Assembly: GCA_017303395.1 (NCBI GenBank)
Contig: JAFLBN010000010.1
Location: 1 to 64,000, forward strand
DNA length: 64,000 nucleotides
Direction: 5' to 3'
DNA from: Chitinophagales bacterium
GTDB taxonomy: Bacteria > Bacteroidota > Bacteroidia > Chitinophagales > Chitinophagaceae
Shown one piece after another: positions 23,137 to 30,640 of the stretch (position 1 is the stretch's first letter; every line of letters starts with the position of its first letter). The translations under genes and the position numbers were made by a program. The notes below the pieces were generated by a model that made no database searches, had not been told where the DNA came from, and saw only the letters and a program-made list of their open reading frames with translations.

Positions 23137-24069
23137 TCAGCCACTTGTTTCTTTGTTAATGTTTACAGAATGGGATTTGTATAATTCGGGATTTTTTCCG
23201 CTATGAAAAACATAGTCGAGCCTGCCAAGCCGTACACCTCCCCAACCTACCTGATTGATGAGTGTTGCTCCACCAACCGCATTTCGCTCTGTTGCAGGAC
23301 TGTCAAGGAATGTATGCGTATGCCCGCCAATTATCAGATCGATATATTTGGTTTCTTTTGCAATAGTTTTATCACTTATTTTATTCGTTTCATATTCATA
23401 ACCGAGGTGCGACAGGCAGATGACCATATCGCATTTTTCATCTCTTTTTAATTTCTCAGAAACTGCCTTGGCAACTGGTATCGGATTATTATATTTTGTA
23501 TTGCCGAATGCAGCACCCGAAACCAGCCCTTCCAGTTCTATTCCCAACCCGAAAATGCCGATTTTCAATCCCCCTTTTTTGATGATGGTGTATGGGGCTG
23601 TTTTGTGCTCAAGCGGTGTGTTGGTAAAGTCGTAGTTGGCTACCAGTACCGGAAAGTCTGCAAAAGGCAGCAGTCTGGCAAAGCCATCTATACCTGCATC
23701 AAAGTCGTGATTGCCCATGGTACAGGCATCATAACCCATCATCGTCATGGCTTTTATCTCAGGTTCACCCTTATACATATTAAAATACGGTGTGCCTTGC
23801 AGCATATCCCCGGCATCCAGCAACAGCACATTGTCGCATTCGCCCCTTATCTGCGATATCAGTGCGGCTCTTGCAGCTACACCACCCATACCTGCCAGTT
23901 TTCCGCCGTCATTAGGGAAAGGGTCAAGCCTGCTGTGTACATCATTGGTATGCAGTATCGTCAGCTTCTTTTCACGGCTACCTGCAAAGCTTTCCAACGG
24001 GAAAGAGCCTGCTGCCAGCAATCCCGCACCTATCGATGTCTTTTTCAGGAAACTTCTTCTATTCAGCAT
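23137..24069 (-). CDS. Metallophosphatase, N-terminal half of a split 5'-nucleotidase
   Basis: 310 aa exported enzyme. The N-terminus MLNRRSFLKKTSIGAGLLAA is a twin-arginine (RR-x-FLK) signal. The calcineurin-like metal site is complete: LTILHTNDVHSRLDPFP, LLLDAGDMLQGTPYFN, GNHDFDAGID, CLSHLGYEYE and IGGHTHTFLD. This is the catalytic domain of UshA/CpdB-type 5'-nucleotidases, which hydrolyse nucleotides in the periplasm. The substrate-recognition domain is missing here but is encoded by the upstream gene, which overlaps the start by 11 bases. Confidence 0.9.
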   Translation of the reverse strand: MLNRRSFLKKTSIGAGLLAAGSFPLESFAGSREKKLTILHTNDVHSRLDPFPNDGGKLAGMGGVAARAALISQIRGECDNVLLLDAGDMLQGTPYFNMYKGEPEIKAMTMMGYDACTMGNHDFDAGIDGFARLLPFADFPVLVANYDFTNTPLEHKTAPYTIIKKGGLKIGIFGLGIELEGLVSGAAFGNTKYNNPIPVAKAVSEKLKRDEKCDMVICLSHLGYEYETNKISDKTIAKETKYIDLIIGGHTHTFLDSPATERNAVGGATLINQVGWGGVRLGRLDYVFHSGKNPELYKSHSVNINKETSG

Positions 24070-24799
24070 AGCGTACTCTTTTTTCTATATACGGATGCAG
24101 TGGTTTGTTGTCTTTATGCAACGCTTTTACATAGTCTATCAGTATATCACGGATAAAGAGATTGACAGGTGTGGCTTTTAGCGGAGTCAGGAAACTGCAC
24201 TTATCTCCGCCTGTTGCCAGATAATCGTTTGTTGCTATCAGGTATATTTTGTTTTCATCAATCGGTTGTTGATTGATACGTATGTATTCAGCAGCGCCAT
24301 CTTGTAACAGATAACTGATACCGCTTACAGGCCATCCTTTCATCGCGGCCATGTGGTTGCACCATTGTATCAATATTTTCCCCGGTACTTCAACTATCGT
24401 CAGTGCATTATCAAAAGGCATCAGCTCATACATTCTGCCTACAGTTATATTGCCCGCGTTTATGTATGGTATGCGCATGCCACCATAGTTGCACACGGCA
24501 GCATCAACAGCGCTGTTTCGTTGCTTAGCTGCTTGCAGCATAGCATCTGCTACAAAATTGCCAAGTGTACATTCAGGTTGTGCTTTTGTAAGGTTGATGT
24601 CTGTGCGGCCTATTACTACCTGCATGGTGCTATCCATATGCAGCTTGTAGGGTGCCAGAAACCGTGTATAGTTGCTGTCTGTTTTCCCGTCTTTGCCAAC
24701 AGCATAATGCCTGCTGTTGTGTTGAGATATATAATATGGTTTGTGGCAGCCAATTACAGCCAACAGCAAAACAGATATGTATAAAAGCCTTAATCGCAT
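24059..24799 (-). CDS. 5'-nucleotidase C-terminal domain protein
   Basis: 246 aa with a lipoprotein-like N-terminus (LLYISVLLLAVIGCHKPYY). The rest is the C-terminal substrate-binding domain of the 5'-nucleotidase family: QPECTLGNFVADAMLQAA, VDAAVCNYGGMRIPYI, and YELMPFDNALTIVEVPG. It is first in a two-gene operon with the metallophosphatase. Together the two chains make up one UshA-like enzyme, and both are exported. A TAGTTTTG box ends 7 nt upstream of the ATG. Confidence 0.88.
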   Translation of the reverse strand: MRLRLLYISVLLLAVIGCHKPYYISQHNSRHYAVGKDGKTDSNYTRFLAPYKLHMDSTMQVVIGRTDINLTKAQPECTLGNFVADAMLQAAKQRNSAVDAAVCNYGGMRIPYINAGNITVGRMYELMPFDNALTIVEVPGKILIQWCNHMAAMKGWPVSGISYLLQDGAAEYIRINQQPIDENKIYLIATNDYLATGGDKCSFLTPLKATPVNLFIRDILIDYVKALHKDNKPLHPYIEKRVRYAE

Positions 24800-24806
24800 C
24801 AGGGCG

Positions 24807-24814
24807 CAAAACTA
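24807..24814 (-). promoter_or_regulatory. -7 box just upstream of the 5'-nucleotidase operon
   Basis: The minus strand reads TAGTTTTG, 7 nt before the ATG at 24799, consistent with a very short or absent leader. Confidence 0.45.
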
Positions 24815-24867
24815 TGTACTATGAAGATACTATAGTATTAAGCTTACTTTATCCCTTCAGGAATGAT

Positions 24868-24875
24868 TATTTTTG
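24868..24875 (+). promoter_or_regulatory. -7 box just upstream of nhaA
   Basis: TATTTTTG, then AAAC and ATG at 24880: 4 nt between the box and the start codon. If transcription starts further downstream, ATG 24910 would be the functional start. Confidence 0.4.
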
Positions 24876-24879
24876 AAAC

Positions 24880-26061
24880 ATGCCACGTCGCATTTTCAGA
24901 GAAAGAATCATGTCTCCTATTATGGAGTTCATCCGCGATAGCCGTTCTGTCGGTATTGTGCTCATATGCGCTACGTTTGTATCGCTTGTTGTCAGCAATA
25001 CAGGCTGGTCTGCGTCATATATGCATTTCTGGGAGCGCGAGCTTAACACGCCGCTGCCCGAACTGCACCTGCCCCATACCATACTGCACCTCATTAATGA
25101 TGCATTGATGGCTGTGTTCTTCTTATTGGTGGGGATGGAGATAAAGCGAGAGTTGATGGTTGGCGAGCTGAACAGTATCAAAAAATCGCTTTTGCCAATC
25201 ATTGCCGCAATAGGTGGTATGGTAGTACCTGCAACTATCTATTCATTATGGTGTGGCGGTACACCTTTCAGCAGCGGGTGGGGCATACCTATGGCTACAG
25301 ATATTGCCTTCTCGCTTGGTGTATTATCGCTTTTAGGAAAGCGTGCGCCTGTATCGCTGCGCATATTCCTGACTGCATTAGCTATTATAGACGATCTTGG
25401 TGGTATACTCACCATCGCTATTTTCTATGCAGGAGATTTGCAATGGTCTTATCTCTTATATGCAGGTATTATAATGATAGCCTTGATAGCCATGAACCTG
25501 CTGAAGGTAAAACGATACTATCCGTATTTTATACTTGGTTTGCTGTTGTGGTATTTCGTTTTCAATTCAGGTGTGCATGCAACCATTGCCGGTGTATTGC
25601 TTGCTTTCACCATACCACTGCATAAGATAGAAGAGCTGGAGCATGCGTTGCACGATCCTGTCAATTTCATCATCCTGCCATTGTTTGCTTTAGCTAATAC
25701 AGCAATTGTATTGCCTGCGGAGTTTGGTAGTATCTATACATCCGTAGTGCATCACGGCATTACAATGGGTCTGGTACTTGGCAAGCCATTGGGTATTTAC
25801 CTGTTCAGCATGGCGGCAGTGCATTTAAAAATTGCATCCCTGCCTACAGGTATGAAGCGTCCGCAATTACTAGGTATGGGATTGATTGCAGGCATAGGTT
25901 TCACCATGTCTATCTTCATGGCTACACTAGCCTTTAGCGATGCCGAAACACAACTGGTAGCCAAAGTAGCAATTATCGGAGCCTCTGTACTGGCAGGTGT
26001 ACTTGGTTTTGTATTCCTCAGGCTTGTTAGTATTAAACCATCTGCAGCAAAAGCAGATTAA
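24880..26061 (+). CDS. nhaA: Na+/H+ antiporter NhaA
   Basis: 393 aa inner-membrane antiporter that expels Na+ in exchange for H+ and maintains internal pH. The signature regions are present: ATDIAFSLGVLSLLGKRAP, LAIIDDLGGILTIAIFY with the paired Asp of the ion-binding site, and the C-terminal GMGLIAGIGFTMSIFMATLA. About 11-12 hydrophobic segments are visible. Start used is ATG 24880; ATG 24910 (MSPIMEFIRD) would place the start closer to helix 1, as in many homologues. The stop overlaps the convergent gene's stop (TTAA). Confidence 0.95.
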   Translation: MPRRIFRERIMSPIMEFIRDSRSVGIVLICATFVSLVVSNTGWSASYMHFWERELNTPLPELHLPHTILHLINDALMAVFFLLVGMEIKRELMVGELNSIKKSLLPIIAAIGGMVVPATIYSLWCGGTPFSSGWGIPMATDIAFSLGVLSLLGKRAPVSLRIFLTALAIIDDLGGILTIAIFYAGDLQWSYLLYAGIIMIALIAMNLLKVKRYYPYFILGLLLWYFVFNSGVHATIAGVLLAFTIPLHKIEELEHALHDPVNFIILPLFALANTAIVLPAEFGSIYTSVVHHGITMGLVLGKPLGIYLFSMAAVHLKIASLPTGMKRPQLLGMGLIAGIGFTMSIFMATLAFSDAETQLVAKVAIIGASVLAGVLGFVFLRLVSIKPSAAKAD

Positions 26062-26531
26062 AGGCTGCTGATACCAAACTGCTTCAGGTGATGCAGACTG
26101 TGTTTATATAACAGTTGCACCCACATTTCATAATTCAGATTGCCAAAGAAAGGATTGGTAATTACTACATCCGGTTGTGCATCAAACACGGCAAAGAAAT
26201 CATTTATCTCAGTTTGCAGTTCCTGCAATGCATCCTGCACAGTTGCGTTTTTTTCGGGTATGGTATCATTACCTATTATAGGGTTGGGTGTGTTTTCTTT
26301 AAAAGGTTTGTCACTCATCATGAAAGCCTGCATTTTAGGCACGTTTTCTTCCGGTGTCAGCAAGCTATACTTATCCTTACCATTTGCCTGCCTGAAAGAA
26401 AAGCTCATATGCTCTATCATTTGCTGCACATTCATTTTGCCCCACAGCCCTTTTGTATCAGGTGCTATTTCGGCAAGTGCATTCACAAATTCATTCTTTA
26501 TAAAATTGGCTTTGCCATCTATGTTTTCCAT
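26058..26531 (-). CDS. DinB-like four-helix protein (DUF1569-type)
   Basis: 157 aa small cytoplasmic protein. The motif MNVQQMIEHMSFSF near residue 40 and the C-terminal LYKHSLHHLKQFGI provide the three-His pattern of the DinB/DUF1569 fold. The function of the family is unsettled; metal binding is expected. It ends by overlapping the nhaA stop codon, and it starts 48 bp beyond the MoxR stop on the same strand, so it may be co-transcribed with the MoxR gene. Confidence 0.78.
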   Translation of the reverse strand: MENIDGKANFIKNEFVNALAEIAPDTKGLWGKMNVQQMIEHMSFSFRQANGKDKYSLLTPEENVPKMQAFMMSDKPFKENTPNPIIGNDTIPEKNATVQDALQELQTEINDFFAVFDAQPDVVITNPFFGNLNYEMWVQLLYKHSLHHLKQFGISSL

Positions 26532-26578
26532 GAGAATATTTTTAACCCGGTTAATCGTTCAATTAATTTATCCCGGTT

Positions 26579-27541
26579 CTATAGTAATCCTTTAATCAGT
26601 TTTTCTTGTGTCATGCCTTCAGCCTCGGCCTTGTAGTTGCGTACCACACGGTGGCGAAGCACAGCCAATGCCATTGCCTGCACATCTTCTATATCAGGAG
26701 AGTATTTGCCTTGCAGCAGCGCATGGCATTTAGCACCCAGTATCAGGTATTGTGATGCGCGTGGCCCGGCACCATAAGAAATATATTGCTTCGCTATATC
26801 CGGCGCTGTGCTATTGGTAGGGCGTGTTTTCTGCACAAGGCTCACTGCATATTCCAGTACATTATCAGGCACAGGTACGCGGCGTATCAGTTCCTGAAAA
26901 TACAGGATGTCTTCACCCGTCAATACTTTAGGTAGCTCTGCTGTAGCTGCCCCTGTAGTATTGCGTACTATCATTACCTCTTCTGCAAAGCTTGGGTAGT
27001 CCAGCCATATCTGGAACATAAAACGGTCAAGCTGTGCTTCAGGCAGCGGATATGTACCTTCCTGCTCTATCGGGTTTTGTGTTGCCAGTACAAAGAATGG
27101 TGCAGGTAATTTGTACAAAGTACCACCTGCAGTTACATTACGTTCCTGCATGGCTTCCAATAGTGCCGATTGTGTTTTAGGGGGCGTACGGTTTATCTCA
27201 TCCGCAAGTATGATGTTGGCAAACACAGGCCCTTTCACAAAGCGAAACTGCCTGCTCTCGTCCAGTATCTCTGCGCCTACTATATCACTCGGCATCAGGT
27301 CTGGGGTAAACTGTATGCGTTTGAAGGAAAGATCCATCACATCAGCCACTGTTTTTACCAACAAAGTTTTTGCCAGCCCCGGCACACCTACCAGCAGGCT
27401 GTGCCCGTTACATAGGATAGATATGATGAGTTTGTCCACCACTTCATCTTGTCCTACAATCACTTTGCCGATTGCTTGCTTGATAACCGAAAACTTTTCC
27501 TTCAGGGCCTTGGCCGCGTCTATATCCGATGCGTAATTCAT
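26579..27541 (-). CDS. MoxR-family AAA+ ATPase
   Basis: 320 aa chaperone-like ATPase. Walker A is VGVPGLAKTLLVK; Walker B with sensor is ILADEINRTPPKTQSALLEA, followed by MQERNVTAGGT, ATQNPIEQEGTYPLPEAQLD and, late, the sensor 2 region YGAGPRASQYL. MoxR proteins usually work with DUF58 and von Willebrand A proteins encoded next to them, for maturation of other complexes. No such partner is present here: downstream is a DinB-like gene and upstream a divergent MazG-like gene. Confidence 0.92.
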   Translation of the reverse strand: MNYASDIDAAKALKEKFSVIKQAIGKVIVGQDEVVDKLIISILCNGHSLLVGVPGLAKTLLVKTVADVMDLSFKRIQFTPDLMPSDIVGAEILDESRQFRFVKGPVFANIILADEINRTPPKTQSALLEAMQERNVTAGGTLYKLPAPFFVLATQNPIEQEGTYPLPEAQLDRFMFQIWLDYPSFAEEVMIVRNTTGAATAELPKVLTGEDILYFQELIRRVPVPDNVLEYAVSLVQKTRPTNSTAPDIAKQYISYGAGPRASQYLILGAKCHALLQGKYSPDIEDVQAMALAVLRHRVVRNYKAEAEGMTQEKLIKGLL

Positions 27542-27684
27542 TGCGCTATTATCCGTAGTTTATAGATTGCGTATTTATGAACACAACCGTCATTCTCTAA
27601 AAATAGACAGGTAATTTCTATTATTTTGTGAAAATTGACAAATAATCAAAAAAATCACCCACACAAAATCAATAATTAGTTACT

Positions 27685-28011
27685 ATGACTATAGAGCAGG
27701 CACAGCAGCAGGTAGATGCTTGGATAAAAACAGTAGGAGTCCGTTATTTCAACGAGCTTACCAATCTTGGCATCCTGATGGAAGAAACAGGAGAGCTTGC
27801 CCGCCTGATGGTGCGCAAGTATGGTGAACAGTCTTTTAAAGAAAGCGATAAAGGAAAAGAATTGGCAGATGAAATGGCCGATGTGCTTTGGGTATTGATA
27901 TGTCTTGCCAATCAGACCGGGGTAAACCTTACAGAGGCATTGCAGAAAAATTTTGAGAAGAAAAATATACGAGATGCCAAACGGCATAAAAACAATGAAA
28001 AGCTGCAATAA
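27685..28011 (+). CDS. MazG-like nucleotide pyrophosphohydrolase
   Basis: 108 aa single-domain all-alpha NTP pyrophosphohydrolase. The metal-binding acidic motifs are visible: LMEETGELARLMV and KELADEMADVLWVLICLAN (the EExxE and ExxD pattern). It corresponds to one MazG domain, the type that removes non-canonical dNTPs or controls dNTP pools (family knowledge). It is divergent from the MoxR gene and ends in a strong terminator. Confidence 0.9.
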   Translation: MTIEQAQQQVDAWIKTVGVRYFNELTNLGILMEETGELARLMVRKYGEQSFKESDKGKELADEMADVLWVLICLANQTGVNLTEALQKNFEKKNIRDAKRHKNNEKLQ

Positions 28012-28042
28012 AAAAGAGACCTGCTTAGCAGGTCTCTTTTTT
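28010..28042. terminator. Bidirectional terminator after the MazG-like gene
   Basis: AAAAAAGAGACCTGC, a 3-base loop and the perfect complement ending in six T's. It overlaps the MazG-like stop codon and lies 20 bases past the convergent T9SS stop. Confidence 0.92.
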
Positions 28043-28061
28043 ATAATGATGTGAACAAAAA

Positions 28062-28838
28062 TTATTTAATAATCACCATTTTACCTGTTTTAACTTCTTC
28101 GCTACCTTCTATAGTAACGTGATACAGATAAGTACCTGCATTCAGGTGTTTAGTGTCGATATTAACTGTACGTGCACCTGATTTTCTAGCTTCGTTCTGA
28201 CGGATAACTGTACGGCCAGACAGATCCATAACATTGATAGTTACAGCAGCTTCGTAGTTAGTCAATACGCTGAAGTTAGCAGTAGATTGAACCGGGTTAG
28301 GGAACAGGCTAACTTGGCTTTGAGCATCAGAAGCGCTCATGCTGAAAATACCTGTACCGGTATTGTTAGCTTTCCTGATAGTAGAAACGCAAGATTTGTT
28401 GTTTGTAGTAATATTATCTTTTACAGAGTCTGTACCCCTGTTAGGTGCAGGCAATGCTGTGATACACAGGTCAAAAGTAGAATCTATGTTGTTAGGAGTT
28501 GTGTAAGCAATGCTCAGGCTCCTTGAGTGACGAAGTGTGTCATTTTGGTTCATTGTTTTACCTACAGGGATGATGTATGCGCTATAAGTAACACCACCTG
28601 AAGTTGTAGTGATAATGTAAGGACCCCAAGTAATTTGATAGATGATTGAGTCAGTTGGTTTCAGTGCAACTGTGCTCAGATTCTTAACATAGAAGCTAAG
28701 GTTAAATGATGTGCTGTTCTGAATAGTAGTGCCTGCTGAAGGGGATGTAACAAATGTTTGTATGTCAACTAACCTCTGTGCATTTGAAGACAGGGCAAGG
28801 CTACACATAATAGCTACAAGTGTAAAGAGTTTTTTCAT
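28062..28838 (-). CDS. Exported protein with T9SS type A sorting domain
   Basis: 258 aa from ATG 28838 (MKKLFTLVAIMCSLALSSNA, a clear signal peptide). The longer frame to 28931 would place 31 residues before the signal and is rejected. The middle ~140 residues form one beta-sandwich-like domain (PTDSIIYQITWGPYIITTTS) that I cannot name. The C-terminus VSLFPNPVQSTANFSVLTNY, DLSGRTVIRQNEARKS and AGTYLYHVTIEG is a typical T9SS sorting domain. It is a small secreted or surface protein of unknown role. Confidence 0.85.
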   Translation of the reverse strand: MKKLFTLVAIMCSLALSSNAQRLVDIQTFVTSPSAGTTIQNSTSFNLSFYVKNLSTVALKPTDSIIYQITWGPYIITTTSGGVTYSAYIIPVGKTMNQNDTLRHSRSLSIAYTTPNNIDSTFDLCITALPAPNRGTDSVKDNITTNNKSCVSTIRKANNTGTGIFSMSASDAQSQVSLFPNPVQSTANFSVLTNYEAAVTINVMDLSGRTVIRQNEARKSGARTVNIDTKHLNAGTYLYHVTIEGSEEVKTGKMVIIK

Positions 28839-28865
28839 AAAAGAATGTTTTTTAAAAATGTCTGG

Positions 28866-28873
28866 CGAATATA
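28866..28873 (-). promoter_or_regulatory. Candidate -7 box of the T9SS gene at 28.8 kb
   Basis: The minus strand reads TATATTCG, one mismatch to TAnnTTTG, 28 bases before the chosen ATG. It lies inside the rejected longer reading frame, which supports the internal start. Confidence 0.4.
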
Positions 28874-28996
28874 ACGCATTTTTTTTGAGAATTGCAGATA
28901 AAAACAGGTATTCAATTTTTTTACACTTCAATGATACTGTAACTATTCCTTAGCTTTACAACAGTTTTTTTATTGATAGTTAATATTATAGGATTA

Positions 28997-29626
28997 ATGG
29001 TCTTTTCGTCAAAGCTGTTAGAGGATGCCGTTGCTGAATTTTCGAAACTACCGGGGGTGGGTAAAAAAACCGCTCTGAGGATGGTTTTGCAATTGCTGAA
29101 GATGGACAAAGAGAGCGTAAATAGCTTTACAACTGCGGTTGCACGCATGCGCAATGAAATTGTTTTTTGTAAATATTGTCACAACATTGCAGATACAGAT
29201 GTTTGTACTATTTGTGTTAATTCTTCCAGAAACCGTTTACAGATTTGTGTAGTAGAAAATATTCGCGATGTAATAGCTATAGAAAGCACACAGCAGTACA
29301 ATGGCTTGTATCATCTGTTGGGTGGAATATTATCTCCTCTGGATGGAATTGGTCCTGAGCACCTGAATATTGACAGTTTGTATCAACGCGTAAAAAACGA
29401 TGAGGTAAAGGAATTGATAATGGCATTAAGCCCTACAATAGAAGGTGATACAACGGTCTACTATATAGCCAAACAAATGAGTGGCCTTCCGGTAACCATC
29501 ACAACCATTGCCAGGGGCATAGCTTTTGGTGGCGAGTTGGAATATGCCGATGAAATGACATTGGCACGCAGCATAGCTAAGCGATTACCAATTGAAAATT
29601 ATGTAAGTATCAATGGGAAAAAATAA
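28997..29626 (+). CDS. recR: Recombination protein RecR
   Basis: 209 aa from ATG 28997 (MVFSSKLLEDAVAEFSKLPG). RecR works with RecO and RecF to load RecA on SSB-coated gaps. It has the N-terminal helix-hairpin-helix LPGVGKKTALRMVLQLL, the C4 zinc finger as CKYCHNIADTDVCTIC, and a Toprim domain starting LQICVVENIRDVIAIESTQQ with YHLLGGILSPLDGIGPEHL. Length is normal. No recO/recF is nearby. Confidence 0.96.
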   Translation: MVFSSKLLEDAVAEFSKLPGVGKKTALRMVLQLLKMDKESVNSFTTAVARMRNEIVFCKYCHNIADTDVCTICVNSSRNRLQICVVENIRDVIAIESTQQYNGLYHLLGGILSPLDGIGPEHLNIDSLYQRVKNDEVKELIMALSPTIEGDTTVYYIAKQMSGLPVTITTIARGIAFGGELEYADEMTLARSIAKRLPIENYVSINGKK

Positions 29627-29895
29627 TTTTTTCTAAAAAGTGTCTTATATTAGTACTACCTAAAACCAAATTTTTATGAAACCGATCCAGTTATTCTATC
29701 TACACAGTTCTGCATAGCAATACCATTTTGCTAAAATATCCTTGTATTTAACTTTTTGAAGTTCACCTATAAAATCCATCATATGATTCATTACACATGT
29801 AATGTTCGCCTATATTCTGGCTGACAAACTACTGTGCTTACACCAATACCCATCAATTGAAAAACCGATTAATAATTTAATTAAACCAAACATTT
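29627..29895 (+). promoter_or_regulatory. Leader region of the exported-protein pair, with two palindromes and a 13-codon ORF
   Basis: This 269-base gap carries two adjacent short palindromes, ATCATATGAT (29778-29787) and CATTACA-CA-TGTAATG (29789-29804), which look like operator half-sites. A 13-codon ORF, MKPIQLFYLHSSA, lies at 29676-29717. A real coding or regulatory role is not demonstrated. The spacing suggests a long 5' leader for the gene at 29896 (inference). No stronger gene is seen. Confidence 0.35.
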
Positions 29896-30609
29896 ATGAA
29901 ACAAGTTAAAAACCTGATGCAGGGCATCATCGCAACTTCATGCCTCACAATTGGTATAGCATCAATTTCCACCAAAGCAAACGCCCAATTCTGGAATGGC
30001 AGTACAGTATCAACACAAACGAATGACCACGCCATCATATCTCCATTCCCCAGTCTGATAGTTCCTGGCTCAGTGCCACCATCTTTATCAATTTATACAC
30101 CTACACATGAATCGGATAACCGTACATCTGTATTGATAGAAAATGAAAGATGGGGTACGAGCAATAATGACATCATGCTTATACGTAATGTTTTCACTGC
30201 TCCACCACCGGCAGCTGCTTCATACAAAAATGTATTAAGGATAGATGGAGAAGGAAAGGTGATAGTTGGTAATGTACCTGTACCTAATAGTAACTACCAA
30301 ATGTTTGTTGAAAAAGGCATATTAACTGAAAGAGTAAAGGTTGCTGCCAAGGGAAGCATCGACTGGGCAGACTATGTTTTTGATAATGACTATCAACTAA
30401 AGTCCTTAGATGAAGTTAGTAATTATATACAAGTAAATAAACATTTACCGGATGTTCCGTCAGCTAAAGAAGTATCAGAAGAGGGCATTGATTTGGCGAA
30501 AATGGATGCAACATTATTGCGCAAGATAGAAGAACTGACGCTTTACATGATAGAGTTGAAGAAAGAGAATAACCAACTGAAGCAGGATATTGCATCGTTG
30601 AAAAAATAA
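29896..30609 (+). CDS. Exported protein with C-terminal coiled coil (tail-fibre-like)
   Basis: 237 aa. Signal peptide at the N-terminus (ATSCLTIGIASISTKANAQ). The middle part is Thr/Ser/Pro/Asn-rich. The conserved segment DWADYVFDNDYQLKSLDEV is followed by NKHLPDVPSAKEV, common to many Bacteroidota exported proteins related to phage-tail or endosialidase-chaperone type repeats. The C-terminus (RKIEELTLYMIELKKENNQL) is a coiled coil and could trimerise the protein. There is no T9SS sorting domain. It is 31 bp upstream of the S8 protease and probably in one operon with it. Confidence 0.72.
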   Translation: MKQVKNLMQGIIATSCLTIGIASISTKANAQFWNGSTVSTQTNDHAIISPFPSLIVPGSVPPSLSIYTPTHESDNRTSVLIENERWGTSNNDIMLIRNVFTAPPPAAASYKNVLRIDGEGKVIVGNVPVPNSNYQMFVEKGILTERVKVAAKGSIDWADYVFDNDYQLKSLDEVSNYIQVNKHLPDVPSAKEVSEEGIDLAKMDATLLRKIEELTLYMIELKKENNQLKQDIASLKK

Positions 30610-30640
30610 TAACTATTCATGATTCTAAAAACAAACGTAT

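Noticed and set aside
23137-24799. Frameshift in a single 5'-nucleotidase gene
   Set aside because: Both chains have their own export signal and start, so they look like two real genes rather than a broken one.
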